A stretch of 64,000 bases of DNA from assembly GCA_018401495.1 (NCBI GenBank), contig JAGYJX010000010.1, forward strand, positions 124,001 through 188,000. Reading direction: 5' to 3'. This DNA comes from Rhodospirillaceae bacterium (lineage in GTDB: Bacteria; Pseudomonadota; Alphaproteobacteria; Thalassobaculales; Thalassobaculaceae). Shown here one piece after another: positions 28,223 through 37,446 of the stretch (within the stretch, counting starts at the first letter, position 1; every line of letters starts with the position of its first letter). A program made the translations under genes and the position numbers. The notes beneath the pieces were generated by a model. That model searched no databases, was not told where the DNA came from, and saw only the letters and a list, made by a program, of their open reading frames with translations.

Positions 28223-29233
28223 TCATCCGCCCTGCTGGTCCGCCACCGCGACGCGGGCGCCGTCGGGCAGGTCCTCGGGAAACGGCGACACCACCCGGGT
28301 ATCGTCGGCGATGCCTGACAGGATCTCCACGGCCCGCGTGCCGCGAATGCCGACGGCGACGTCGCGGCGACGGGCGATGCCATCCTCGACCACGAAGACC
28401 GCGTCGCCTTCGACCGCCAGGCCCGGCAGCAACAGCGCCCCCTCGGCGACCCGGACCACGATGTTGACGTCGACCGTCATGCCGATCCGCAGCGGTGTCT
28501 CGTCGGGAAGGCGCAGGCGTACGCGATACGTCTTGGTGACCGGGTCGCCCTTCGGGGTGACGCTGTCGACGACCGCCTCGAGTTCCTGGTCGGGGAACGC
28601 CTCCGAGCGCAGCAGGGCGCGCTGGCCGACCGTGACCCGCGGGATGTCCTCCTCGTTCACGTCGGCGATCACCAGCAGCGGCGTCGGGCGGCCGACCCAG
28701 AAAAGCACGGTGCCCGGCTCGGCGATCTCGCCCACTTCGCCGTCCTGGCGGAGGACCACGCCGGCGCTCGGGGCCCGCAGCACGAACCCGTCCATCCGGG
28801 CTGTCTGTCCCGCCACCAGGGCCTCGAACTGGGCGACCTCGCTGCGCGCCCGGTCGAGCGCCTGCTGGCTGGCGACGTTGCGCTGCGCCAGCACCCGCTG
28901 GCGCTCGAGTTCGTCGTGGGCGAGACGCAGACGCGCCTTGAGTTCGGACAGCGCGGCCCGGGCCTCACGGTCATCCAGCCTGGCCAACTCGGCGCCCATC
29001 TCCACGGTGGCACCCTCGCAGTTGCAGAGCGCGGTGATGCGCTCGCGGGTCAGCGGGGTGACCTTGGCCCAGGTCTTCGGCTCGATGACACCGGTGGCGT
29101 AGACGATCTCGGCGGCCGCGCCGCGGGTCGGCGCGACCGTGGACACCGGTGTCGGCCGGAGCAGTAACCAGTAGCCCGCACCCCCCAGGGTCGCCACCGC
29201 CGCCAGCACGACGAGACTGCGCAGGAGCTTCAC
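28223..29233 (-). CDS. HlyD/MacA-type periplasmic adaptor subunit
   Basis: 336 residues. Membrane anchor at residues 5-25, a barrel-sandwich (biotinyl-lipoyl) domain split by a coiled coil (AALSELKARLRLAHDELERQ, ALDRARSEVAQFEALVAGQ), and a beta-barrel (LLVIADVNEEDIPRVTVGQ, GMTVDVNIVV). It links the inner-membrane ABC pump to the outer part of the envelope. A CNCEG motif in the lipoyl half has two cysteines, unusual for MacA. Substrate unknown. Confidence 0.87.
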   Translation of the reverse strand: MKLLRSLVVLAAVATLGGAGYWLLLRPTPVSTVAPTRGAAAEIVYATGVIEPKTWAKVTPLTRERITALCNCEGATVEMGAELARLDDREARAALSELKARLRLAHDELERQRVLAQRNVASQQALDRARSEVAQFEALVAGQTARMDGFVLRAPSAGVVLRQDGEVGEIAEPGTVLFWVGRPTPLLVIADVNEEDIPRVTVGQRALLRSEAFPDQELEAVVDSVTPKGDPVTKTYRVRLRLPDETPLRIGMTVDVNIVVRVAEGALLLPGLAVEGDAVFVVEDGIARRRDVAVGIRGTRAVEILSGIADDTRVVSPFPEDLPDGARVAVADQQGG

Positions 29234-29282
29234 GGTCTGTCTCCGATGCGGCGAAGGGGAGGGGAGTTCTGGCTGGGATCGG

Positions 29283-29963
29283 TCAAACGGTACTCGGATA
29301 GGCCTGCAACAGCGGCCGCTGGATTCGGCGCTCCAATTCTTCCAGGTCCTCCTCCGACAGTGAACGGTGGCCGATCGGGACGTTGCACACCAGGAATCGG
29401 CTGCACGGCCGATCGCCGTCGGCCAGCGGCAGGATCAGGCGCTGCCATGATCGCACGTCGAGATAGGGTGGCGAGATGTGCTCGGTGTACAGAGGCGCCG
29501 GACGATGGAACACGGCTCGGTAGCAGGCGCGGTAGAGCAGGGCCAGCGGGGTTCGCGTGGTGCGGTTCATCTCCGACACCCGGAAACCGGTCCAGTCGCG
29601 CGCCGCCCGGGCGGCGACGACGGTGCCGTACACCCGGTAAACCGCGTCGAAGCCGTCGCGTTCGACCTCGAGCATCATCAGGTTGCCGATCGCCGGGGCA
29701 AGGTCGAGAACATCGATGGCGTGGCGGTCCGGCACGCCACCCTGTGCCGAGGCGATGGCCTGCCAGTGTTCGAGAAGGAAGCAGAGCCGGGCGTCGGGCA
29801 ACTGGGCCGGTCGGCTGATCCAGGCAATCCGCTCGACGCTGCCGTCGATCGAGCGGACGGTTTCGCGCTCGACCTCGCCCTCGAAGGACCGAATCCGATC
29901 CGCTGCAGCCTCGATTTCGGCGTCGCTCGGATCGGCCCACGCCTCGTCGTCGCCCCGGTTCAT
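29283..29963 (-). CDS. PAS_5 domain protein, paralogue 1
   Basis: 226 residues. The central PAS_5 fold is seen in LCFLLEHWQAI, DVLDLAPAIGNLMMLEVERD, YRVYGTVVAARAARDWTGF and RVSEMNRTTRTPLALLYRAC. It closely matches the next gene upstream (30071-30733) over the whole length. PAS_5 proteins are common in alphaproteobacteria and lack an output domain; function unknown. Both genes sit directly before the exporter operon on the same strand. ATG 29963 starts MNRGDDEAWADPSD, aligned with the paralogue's MHDDDAWVDPTD. Confidence 0.8.
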   Translation of the reverse strand: MNRGDDEAWADPSDAEIEAAADRIRSFEGEVERETVRSIDGSVERIAWISRPAQLPDARLCFLLEHWQAIASAQGGVPDRHAIDVLDLAPAIGNLMMLEVERDGFDAVYRVYGTVVAARAARDWTGFRVSEMNRTTRTPLALLYRACYRAVFHRPAPLYTEHISPPYLDVRSWQRLILPLADGDRPCSRFLVCNVPIGHRSLSEEDLEELERRIQRPLLQAYPSTV

Positions 29964-30070
29964 GGCCTTGATTTTCCCATCCCGGTCCCGCCTCCTCGCG
30001 GCTGTCGAGGATACCATAGGCACGGGGCTGGTTGCCGAGCGGTTAACGGTGTGGCCGGTCGCCGCAACCG

Positions 30071-30733
30071 TCAGGTGCGCCGGACCCGGCGCTGCTGAGC
30101 GACAAGTTCGCCCGATGACAGCAGGCGCTGGCCAACCGGAACGTTGCCGACCAGATAGCGCGCGCACCGGGCGCCGTCCTGGGCGAGCGGCAGGATCAGC
30201 CGTCGCCACGATCGTGCCCCGGTCCATTGCGCGGACGCGTGCTCCGAGAACAGCGGGGCCGGACGCCGGTGCACCGCGCGGTAGCAGGACCGGTAGAGCA
30301 GGCTGGCCGGGGTCCGGGTGATACGGTTCATTTCGGAAACCTTGTGACCGGTCCAGTCGCGGCCGGCCTTGACGGCGACGCCGGTGCCATAGACCCGGTA
30401 CACGGCGTCGAAGCCGTCGCGCTCGACCTCCAGCATCATGAGGTTGCCGATCGCCGGGACCAGGTCGAGCACGTCGATGTCGCGGCGATCCGGCACGTCG
30501 CCACGTCTTGATGCGGTGGCCTGCCAATGCTCGAGAAGGAACCCGAGCTTGGGATCCGGAACCTGGTCGGGACGCGTCACCCAGGCGATGCGCTCGACGC
30601 AGCCGTCGATCGACCGCAGGACGTCGCGGTCTACCTCGTCCTCGAACGCCAGCATCCGTCCGGCCGCCGCGTCGACGGCGGCGTCGGTCGGATCGACCCA
30701 CGCGTCGTCGTCGTGCATCCGGGACTGGTTCAT
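30071..30733 (-). CDS. PAS_5 domain protein, paralogue 2
   Basis: 220 residues, clearly a duplicate of the neighbouring PAS_5 gene: shared stretches include RSIDGxVERIAW, PAIGNLMMLEVERDGFDAVY, YRVYGT and RSWxRLILPLA. The likely start is ATG 30733 (MNQSRMHDDD) or 30718. The tail differs (SSGELVAQQRRVRRT) from the longer tail of paralogue 1. About 100 bases separate the two genes. Confidence 0.8.
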   Translation of the reverse strand: MNQSRMHDDDAWVDPTDAAVDAAAGRMLAFEDEVDRDVLRSIDGCVERIAWVTRPDQVPDPKLGFLLEHWQATASRRGDVPDRRDIDVLDLVPAIGNLMMLEVERDGFDAVYRVYGTGVAVKAGRDWTGHKVSEMNRITRTPASLLYRSCYRAVHRRPAPLFSEHASAQWTGARSWRRLILPLAQDGARCARYLVGNVPVGQRLLSSGELVAQQRRVRRT

Positions 30734-30922
30734 CCGACTGGTTCCTCGCGCGACAGGGGCGCTGAACGATCCGATCGGCACAGTATGGGGAAGCAATGCT
30801 TTCCAGCCGGTTAACACCACCGCATCGCGGTTGCGTCGCTGCAGGTCGTTGCCGCTGCGCCGGCACTATGGTCGCTTGGGCCTGGACAGACGTGGTGCCC
30901 GAGACGGCGGTTTGCCGCGGAC

Positions 30923-31591
30923 TCATCCATCCGACGGCAAACCCTCCGCCAGGCCTTCCACAACCTGGATCACCCGTTCGGGATCGAGCCGCCGGGTGTA
31001 GTCGGGGTCGACGTCCGCCATCGCCACGCGGCCAGCGCGGTCGATCACGAAGGTTCCGGGGATCGGCAGCTCCCAGGATCCGTCGCCGTTATGCCGCTCC
31101 AGGTCGTTGCCGTTGCGTCGGTAGATCTCGACCAGCTCGTCGCCGAGCCGAAACACCAAGCCGAAGGACCGCGCGACCGCGTTGCCGGCATCGCTCAGCA
31201 CCGCGAAGTCGACCTTGTTGCGCTCGGCGGTCGACAGCGACTGGTCCGGCAGCTCCGGTGAAATCGCCACGACCTCGGCGCTGACGCCGCGGATCCGGTC
31301 GAGTCCGGCCTGATAGGCGCGAAGCTCCAGGTTGCAGTAAGGGCACCACCCGCCGCGGTAGAACGTGACGATCAGCGGGCCGCGGCCGATCAGGTCGGTG
31401 GAACGCACCGTCGTGCCGTGCGCGTCGGGCAGCGCGAAGCTGGGTATCGTGTCGCCGACCGCCAACGCCCGCCCGGCGATGCCGCTCGCGCGCAGCTCGT
31501 CGACCCCGCGCTCGTAGGCGGCGATCACCGCCGTCCCGCGCTTCTCCACCGACATCCGCTTGATGCCGGCCAGTTCGTCCTGGAAGCTCAT
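30923..31591 (-). CDS. Peroxiredoxin-like AhpC/TSA protein
   Basis: 222 residues with a thioredoxin fold. The active site GGWCPYC gives Cys83 and Cys86, followed by NLELRAYQ; ISPELPDQSLSTAE and IPGTFVIDRAGRVAMADVDPDYTRR are typical of the peroxiredoxin-like group. Reduces peroxides in the cytoplasm. The N-terminal 45 residues are a helical extension found in this subgroup. It stands between the RidA gene and the PAS_5 pair on the same strand. Confidence 0.88.
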   Translation of the reverse strand: MSFQDELAGIKRMSVEKRGTAVIAAYERGVDELRASGIAGRALAVGDTIPSFALPDAHGTTVRSTDLIGRGPLIVTFYRGGWCPYCNLELRAYQAGLDRIRGVSAEVVAISPELPDQSLSTAERNKVDFAVLSDAGNAVARSFGLVFRLGDELVEIYRRNGNDLERHNGDGSWELPIPGTFVIDRAGRVAMADVDPDYTRRLDPERVIQVVEGLAEGLPSDG

Positions 31592-31645
31592 GTCCTGCTC
31601 CGCTGCGTGTTCCGCACGTCCGCAATGACCACGCCGCCCGCGGCG

Positions 31646-32041
31646 TTACGGCCGCTTGGCGACGAGGTCGATTTCCACCAGCCCGCCGCGGGCCAGGGCG
31701 GTGACGCCGATGCAGGTGCGCGCCGGGCGGCGGTCGGCCGGGAAGTACGAGGCGTAGACCGCGTTCATGGCGGCGTAGTCGCGCTCGAACTCGGTCAGGA
31801 ACACCCGCGCCTGCAGGACGTGCTCGAACCCGAGCCCGATGCCGGCCAGGACCCGGCGCAAATTGTCCATGGTCTTGTGGGTCTGCGCCTCGATGCCGGC
31901 GGGCAGTGGCGTCGCGTCGTCGTCCGGGTCGGTCGGAAGCTGGCCGGTGACCAGCACCCAGCCGTCCGCTTCGACGGCGTGGCTGTATGGGGCGACCGGG
32001 GCGGGCGCCCCGGCCAGGGTGTGGAACACGGGTCCGGCCAT
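31646..32041 (-). CDS. RidA family protein
   Basis: 131-residue YjgF/RidA fold. Seen: APVAPYSHAVEADGWVLVTGQLP, THKTMDNLRRVLAGIGLGFEHV, YFPADRRPARTCIGV with the conserved Arg, and a terminal EIDLVAKR. The canonical enzymes hydrolyse reactive enamines from PLP enzymes; other subgroups may have other roles. Same strand as, and 23 bases after, the homocysteine methyltransferase gene. Confidence 0.88.
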   Translation of the reverse strand: MAGPVFHTLAGAPAPVAPYSHAVEADGWVLVTGQLPTDPDDDATPLPAGIEAQTHKTMDNLRRVLAGIGLGFEHVLQARVFLTEFERDYAAMNAVYASYFPADRRPARTCIGVTALARGGLVEIDLVAKRP

Positions 32042-32064
32042 CCCGGGCACTCCTCCTGCTGGTG

Positions 32065-33099
32065 TTATCCGCGTCGGCGACGGCTGCGCCGGCGCTCGGC
32101 ATCGCCGGCCGGATCGCTGTCGGCGAGCCGTCCGTGCCTGGCCCACGGCGCGCCCAGGATGTCGGTGACGCGGGCGAGGTCCGGACGCGGGCCGGGGGCG
32201 TAGCCGGCGAGCGCCTCGGCGATCGCGCGCACGTGCACCGCCGTCGAGCCGCAGCACCCGCCGACGATCCGGGCGCCGGCGTCGCGGACCAGCCGGGCGT
32301 AGGCCGCCATGGCTTCGGGCGTGCCGTCGTAGACGATCAGCCCGTCGACGTATTGCGGGATTCCGCAGTTGCCCTTGGCGACCACCACGGCGTCGGGGGC
32401 GGCGGCGGTGATCGCCAGGATGGTGTCGGCCAGCTCTGCCGGCCCGACGCCGCAATTGGCGCCGATCGCCGCCGGCGCGGGCGTCAGGGTCCGCGCGAAG
32501 GCGGCGAAATCCGCCGGGGTCACCCCCATCATGGTGCGGGCGTTGGTGTCGAAGGTCATGGTGACGACGATCGGCAGGCCGGTCGGGGCGGCGCCGGCGA
32601 CCGCGGCGGCGACCTCCTCGGGCGACGACATGGTCTCGATCCACAGCAGGTCGGCGCCGCCCTCGGCCAGGCCGGCGGCCTGCTCGGCGAACGCCGTCTC
32701 GCCGTCCTCGGGGGTCAGCGCGCCGAGCGGGACGAACAGCTCACCGGTCGGCCCCATCGAGCCGGCGACCAGGGCCCGGCGGCCGGTCGCGGCGGAGTGT
32801 GCATCGACCGCCCGCCGCGCCACCCCGGCGGCGGCGGCGTTCAGCTCGCGCACGCGGTCCTGGGCGTGGTGCAGTTTCAGGCGGTGGCGGGTGCCGCCGA
32901 AGCTGTTGGTCAGCACGATGTCGGAACCGGCCTCGAGGAAGGCGCGGTGGACCGTGGCGACCCGGTCCGGGTGCTCGACGTTCCACAGTTCCGGCGAATC
33001 GCCGGTGGCGAGCCCGAGCGCGAACAGGTTGGTCCCCATCGCACCATCGGCGATCAGGTGGCCGCGCTCGGCGAGCAGCTCGGTCAGGCGGTCGGTCAC
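32065..33099 (-). CDS. Homocysteine S-methyltransferase family (betaine-homocysteine type)
   Basis: 344 residues, (beta/alpha)8 barrel. Zinc ligands are seen as Cys216 (GANCG) and Cys282-Cys283 (GGCCGS). LIADGAMGTNLFALGL and ADLLWIETMSSPEE are conserved. It transfers a methyl group to homocysteine to form methionine, probably from betaine or a related donor; the donor is inferred from similarity. A basic tail (RRRSRRRRG) ends the protein. GTG 33099 is chosen from the MTDRLTELL start. Sixteen bases after the DUF1289 stop. Confidence 0.82.
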   Translation of the reverse strand: MTDRLTELLAERGHLIADGAMGTNLFALGLATGDSPELWNVEHPDRVATVHRAFLEAGSDIVLTNSFGGTRHRLKLHHAQDRVRELNAAAAGVARRAVDAHSAATGRRALVAGSMGPTGELFVPLGALTPEDGETAFAEQAAGLAEGGADLLWIETMSSPEEVAAAVAGAAPTGLPIVVTMTFDTNARTMMGVTPADFAAFARTLTPAPAAIGANCGVGPAELADTILAITAAAPDAVVVAKGNCGIPQYVDGLIVYDGTPEAMAAYARLVRDAGARIVGGCCGSTAVHVRAIAEALAGYAPGPRPDLARVTDILGAPWARHGRLADSDPAGDAERRRSRRRRG

Positions 33100-33115
33100 G
33101 GCAGGGCCTCTCTGA

Positions 33116-33418
33116 TCACGGCGCGTCGCCGGCGTCCGTGGCGGGATCCCGGCCGGCGTCGAGCCGGGCTTGCCGGCGCCGGGTGACGCGGCGGCGGTCC
33201 TGGCCGGCCTCGCGCTGGCGGTCACGCAGGCGGTCCAGGACCTCGAGGCGCTGCGGATCGCCGTAACGCGACCAGTGGGCGATCTCCTCGATGGTCCGCC
33301 AGCATCCGAGGCAGAACCGGGTGTCGCGGTCGATCTGGCAGACGCCGACGCACGGACTCGCGATGGTGCGCGGCACCTCGGGGCCCGGCGGCCGGGTGGA
33401 ATCGGGTGGCAAGGTCAT
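33116..33418 (-). CDS. DUF1289 small zinc-finger-like protein
   Basis: 100 residues. The DUF1289 signature is complete: SPCVGVCQID with Cys23 and Cys27, then FCLGCWRTIEEIAHWS with Cys36 and Cys39. Four cysteines suggest a bound metal. The C-terminal half is a basic helix. Function unknown; often encoded next to metabolic enzymes in alphaproteobacteria. Co-transcribed with the homocysteine methyltransferase. Confidence 0.82.
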   Translation of the reverse strand: MTLPPDSTRPPGPEVPRTIASPCVGVCQIDRDTRFCLGCWRTIEEIAHWSRYGDPQRLEVLDRLRDRQREAGQDRRRVTRRRQARLDAGRDPATDAGDAP

Positions 33419-33456
33419 GGCCTGACAGTAGGGGGATTCGGGGGGGCGTGATCCAA

Positions 33457-33489
33457 CGAAAAACGACGCCGACAGGTCTGCCGGCGTCG
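33457..33489 (-). terminator. Intrinsic terminator after the DJ-1/PfpI gene
   Basis: On the minus strand: stem CGACGCCGGCAG / CTGTCGGCGTCG (12 pairs with one G-U, loop AC) followed by TTTTTCG at 33463-33457. It lies about 50 bases after the DJ-1/PfpI stop and separates it from the DUF1289 gene. Confidence 0.75.
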
Positions 33490-33540
33490 CTCGTCGTTCG
33501 TTCAGGGAGCGGCCCGCGTCGACGCGGACCGCGATCCTTC

Positions 33541-34114
33541 TCAGGCGGCCTGGGCGTCGCTCTCGCGCTCGTAGGCGGCGACCACCTCGATGAAGCGATC
33601 CATCGATCTCGCGCACGCCCTCGACGCCGTTGGCGGTGACCAGAGAGCCCTCGACCACGACCGGTCCGGCCTCCCAGCTGGCGCCGGCAGCTTCCAGTTC
33701 GGCCTTGGCGTCCTCGCTCGAGGTCACGGTGCGGCCCTTGGCGGTCTCGGTCACGACCAGCAGCTTGCCGGCATCGCCGATCACGGCGACCGGCATGGAG
33801 GCCCGCATGAACGCCTTCAGCACGCGCTTGGCGTGGGCCTCGTCGGCCAGCTTCTCCACCGCGCGAATACCACCCGGAACCACCAGCCCGTCGAAGTCGA
33901 CGGCGAGCGTCTCGGCCAGGTCGACGTCGACCGGGAAGAAATGACCCCACGACCCTTCGTACCAGCCGTTGACCAGGCCGTTGGCGCGCGAAACCACCTT
34001 GGTGGTGGCGCCGGCCTCGATCAGCTTCTTCTGCGGCTCGGTGAATTCGATCTCGTCGAAACCATTGGCGAGCATAACGGCGATGACGCGTCCGGCGAGC
34101 GGCTTATCGGCCAT
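33541..34114 (-). CDS. DJ-1/PfpI family protein, one frameshift near the end
   Basis: About 190 residues. Glutamine-amidotransferase-like fold: VIAVMLANGFDEIEFTEPQ, DFDGLVVPGG and VAVIGDAGKLLV. In the nucleophile-elbow position, where the family has a Cys (AxCH), this protein shows GDAG, so classical catalysis by Cys is doubtful. The frame changes at about 33600; after it MDRFIEVVAAYERESDAQAA ends the protein at 33541. One extra base explains the shift. Followed by a terminator. Confidence 0.78.
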
Positions 34115-34274
34115 TCAGAACCTCCTCTCGATGTTTTGGCGTCGCGCCGAAAAAGAGCCTTCGAAAGCGGCTCGAGGGCGCGAGCAACGCGCGAGGCGGC
34201 CGAGGTCCGGCCGACAGGGCGCGAGTATGATGGGAACTCGAAGGCGCCTCACTTAGCGTCTGAAGCGTGACAAT

Positions 34275-35621
34275 TCAAGCCTGTTCCTGGGGTGGCCGCG
34301 ACACCATGCCGCGGTCCTGGGCGGGTCCGGATTCGGAACCGTCGGGCGCGGAGGTCTCGGTGGAAGCGGCTGACTCGCTGCCGTCCGCCGGCGTCTCGCC
34401 GTCCGAACGCGGGTCGAGAATGGCCAGGGCCGGCGAGGTTCCGGCGGTGGCGACGAAATCCGGCCGGTCGTCGGGGTGCGGCGCCGAACGGGTGCGCATC
34501 CGCACCACCACGAACACCGCGAAGACCGCGTAAACCCCGGCGATGTATGGGAACAGCAGGTCGACCCCGGCGAATCCGGTTGCCCACGAGGCGATCATCG
34601 GCCCGACGACGGCGCCGACGGCAAACACCATCAGCATGCCCGACGAGGCTTCCACGAACCCGTCCGGCTCCACGAAGTCGTTCATGTGCGCCACCGACAG
34701 CGAATACACCGGCATCGCCGTCAGTCCGAACAGGAAGGCGCCGACGAACAGACCCGGCGCGAACATTCCGGCGGCCAGCGGCAGCAGGCCGCCCATCAGC
34801 ACCACGCCGATCGCCGCCGCGAGGATGACCCGGCGCCGGTCGGTGCGGTCCGACAGCTTGCCGAGCGGGTACTGCCCGATCGCCCCGCCGAGCACCACCA
34901 GGCTCATGAAGAACGCCACGCCCTTGAGATCGAGGCCGCTGCCGATCGCGAACAGCGGGGCCAGCGACCAGAACGCGCCGTTCCCGAGGCCGACCGCAAA
35001 GGCGCCCATGAATCCAACCGGCGAGATCCGGAACAGCCGAGCAAAGCGGATGCGGGTGCTGCGCAGCGGCGCCGGCGCCAGCGCGCTGCTGAGCGCGACC
35101 GGCAGGGCGGCCAGCGACACCAGGATCGAGGCCAGGGCGAACGGCGCGAACGACGCCGGCTCGTACAGCGTCAGCAGCATCTGGCCGGCCATGATCACGG
35201 TCAGGTTGATCACCGTGTAGATCGACATGACCGTGCCGCGGGTCTGGTTGGTCGCGCGTTCGTTCAGCCAGCTCTCGATCACCATGTACAGGATCGCCAG
35301 CGCGAATCCGGTGAGCGCGCGCAGCGGCCACCACGCCCAAGGCTCGGTCAGGAGCGCGTGCGCCAGCGCCACCGTCGACGCCAGCGCGGTACCGGCAGTG
35401 AAGGTCCGGATGTGCCCGACCCGGCCGACCACCACCGGCCCATACAGGCAGCCCAGCGCGAAGCCGAAATAGTAGGACGAGCCCATCACGCCGATGGCGA
35501 GCGGACTGAACGCCTCGATATCGGCGCGCAGCGGCAGCAGCGTGCCCTGCAGGCCGTTGCCCATCAGCAGCAGGGCGACACTCGTCAGCAGGGCCCCGAC
35601 CGGGGCGATCACCTGGATCAT
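34275..35621 (-). CDS. MFS transporter
   Basis: 448 residues, about 12 membrane helices. Visible: YYFGFALGCLYGPVVVGRVG (motif A region of the first half), ALTGFALAILYMVIESWLNE, GQYPLGKLSDRTDRRRV (motif A of the second half) and a long acidic, Ser-rich cytoplasmic tail from about residue 390. VIESWLNERAT resembles the YcaD-like group. Substrate unknown. No operon partner; 118 bases follow the importer permease. Confidence 0.82.
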   Translation of the reverse strand: MIQVIAPVGALLTSVALLLMGNGLQGTLLPLRADIEAFSPLAIGVMGSSYYFGFALGCLYGPVVVGRVGHIRTFTAGTALASTVALAHALLTEPWAWWPLRALTGFALAILYMVIESWLNERATNQTRGTVMSIYTVINLTVIMAGQMLLTLYEPASFAPFALASILVSLAALPVALSSALAPAPLRSTRIRFARLFRISPVGFMGAFAVGLGNGAFWSLAPLFAIGSGLDLKGVAFFMSLVVLGGAIGQYPLGKLSDRTDRRRVILAAAIGVVLMGGLLPLAAGMFAPGLFVGAFLFGLTAMPVYSLSVAHMNDFVEPDGFVEASSGMLMVFAVGAVVGPMIASWATGFAGVDLLFPYIAGVYAVFAVFVVVRMRTRSAPHPDDRPDFVATAGTSPALAILDPRSDGETPADGSESAASTETSAPDGSESGPAQDRGMVSRPPQEQA

Positions 35622-35739
35622 CGGGAGACTCGTTGACGCATCACCCCAGTGTGCCGCGCCGACCGTCGGTTTGAGAACCCCTTCGCGAAATCGCCCGGTC
35701 GAGGCGGCGGTCTCGCGGGTCCGGCATGCCGCACGCCGG

Positions 35740-37446
35740 CTATCGCGGCATCCCCCCGCGGCGGCGGAACAGCAGCGCCGGCAGCACCTGGGCGACCAGG
35801 AACGCCGCCATGGGCAGCGCCATCTGCAGCAGGCCGAGCGCGCCGATCACCCGCCGGTCGCCGCCGGCCGCCAGCGCCACCGCCTCGGTGGTCAGGGTGG
35901 TCAGGCGACCGGCGCCGGCGTACACCGTCGGCAGGTACTGCGCCACCGATACCGCGACGCCGACCGCGGCGGCGGTCAGCACCGGCCGCAGCAGCAGCGG
36001 CAGCGTCACCCGCCAGAGCACCCCGCCGGGCTCGTGACCGAGGGTGCGGGCGGTATCCGCCCAGCGCCGGTCGAGGCGCCGCCATGGACCGGCGAGAGAC
36101 AGGAAGACGTAGGGCAGCACGACCACCAGATGCGCCCAGATCAGCGCGCCCCAGCTGCCGTCGACGCCGGTCGCCGCGAACAGCACCTGCAGGCCGAACA
36201 GGAACGCCACCTGCGGAACCAGCAGAGGCAGATACAACACCCAATCGATCCAGGGTGGCGGGCGGATGCCGCGTCGGGTCTCGTTCTCCAGACAGCCGAT
36301 CGCCAGGACGGTGGCGATGCCGGCGCTGGCCGCAGCGGCGGCCGCGGTGACCGCGACGGTCTCGCCCAGCAGCGGCGCCGACCGGATCCAGGCCCCGAGG
36401 CCGAGCCCGGTCGGCAACGCGTCCGGGAACCGCCACGATCCGGCGATCGACCACACGCCGAGGCCGAACAGGGCGGCGCCGGCGGTCGCCGCGCACAGCA
36501 GCGCGAGCCCGATCGCGATCGGCACGGGGCGCGGCCTCGCGCCGGCCGCTGCGGACCACCGGCGATCCAGCGCCGGCCGGCCAGGGCGGCGAGCCGCTCG
36601 ATGGCCAGCCAGGTGGCGATCGCCGCCGCCGTCACCCCGACCTGCAGCAGGGCGCCGGCGGAGCCGAGCAGGCGGCGGTCGAGGTCGGCGTCGCCGGTCC
36701 AGCCGACCACCCGCACCGCCAACGGCGCCGGCACCGTCGGCCCGAGCAGCACCGCCATGTCGACCACCGAGGTCGAGAACGCGATCACCGCGAGCACCGG
36801 CAGACGCAGCCGGACGTAGACCCGGGGCAGCACCACGATGATCCACGCGGTCATCGGCCGGCAGCCGAGACCGCGGGCGGCGGCCTGCAATCGGGGAGCG
36901 TCGACCCGGTCGAGCGCCGCCAGGATCATCAGGAACAGGAACGGCACTTCCTTCAGCAGCAGGCCGAGCGCCAGCGCAAGGCCCCACGGGTCGTGCACCG
37001 TCGCCAGGTCGGGCGGCCGCTCCCAGCCTGTCAGCCAGGGCGACAGCAGCCGCGCTGATCCAGCCGCTCGGCGCTAGCAGGAAGGCGAGGCCGAGCGCCA
37101 CGGTGGCGTGCGGAACCGCCAGCAGCGGCGACAGCAGCCGGCCGACCCACGCGAACGCCGCGGTGCCGTAGGCGGCGGCGGCGAAGCCGAGCGCGATCGC
37201 CACCGCCGCGGCGCTGGCGCCGAGGCCGACGCCATAGGACAGGGCGATCGATCGCAGCAGTCCGGGCTGTGCCGCGAGCTCGCGCCAAGCGTCGAGCGAG
37301 AGTTCGGTGCGGCCGAGCGCAGGCAGCCAGCCGAACGCCGGCAACAGAGTGCCGCCCAGCCCGGCGGCGATCGGGCCGAGCATGGCCAGCAGCGCCAGGG
37401 CCGGGAACAGGCGGACCATCAGCCGCTGCCGGCTGCCGGTCGTCAC
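35740..37446 (-). CDS. ynjC: ABC importer permease, YnjC-type fused two-domain, two frameshifts
   Basis: About 568 residues with two consecutive binding-protein-dependent permease domains. First: SIALSYGVGLGASAAAVAIA, PLLAVPHATVALGLAFLLAP; after a frame change near 37055, LLKEVPFLFLMILAALDRV (EAA-like loop) and VLLGPTVPAPLAVRVV. After a second change near 36565, the second domain runs LLVPQVAFLFGLQVLF, LGHEPGGVLWRVTLPLLLRPV, AVGVAVSVAQYLPTVYAG. Start GTG 37446 overlaps the binding-protein stop. Such fused permeases occur in ThiP, FbpB and YnjC; the YnjB-type partner favours YnjC. Confidence 0.78.
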   Translation of the reverse strand: MTTGSRQRLMVRLFPALALLAMLGPIAAGLGGTLLPAFGWLPALGRTELSLDAWRELAAQPGLLRSIALSYGVGLGASAAAVAIALGFAAAAYGTAAFAWVGRLLSPLLAVPHATVALGLAFLLAPSGWISAAAVALADRLGAAARPGDGARPVGPCAGARPAAEGSAVPVPDDPGGARPGRRSPIAGRRPRSRLPADDRVDHRGAAPGLRPAASAGARGDRVLDLGGRHGGAARADGAGAVGGAGGRLDRRRRPRPPPARLRRRPAAGRGDGGGDRHLAGHRAARRPGRPALDRRWSAAAGARPRPVPIAIGLALLCAATAGAALFGLGVWSIAGSWRFPDALPTGLGLGAWIRSAPLLGETVAVTAAAAAASAGIATVLAIGCLENETRRGIRPPPWIDWVLYLPLLVPQVAFLFGLQVLFAATGVDGSWGALIWAHLVVVLPYVFLSLAGPWRRLDRRWADTARTLGHEPGGVLWRVTLPLLLRPVLTAAAVGVAVSVAQYLPTVYAGAGRLTTLTTEAVALAAGGDRRVIGALGLLQMALPMAAFLVAQVLPALLFRRRGGMPR

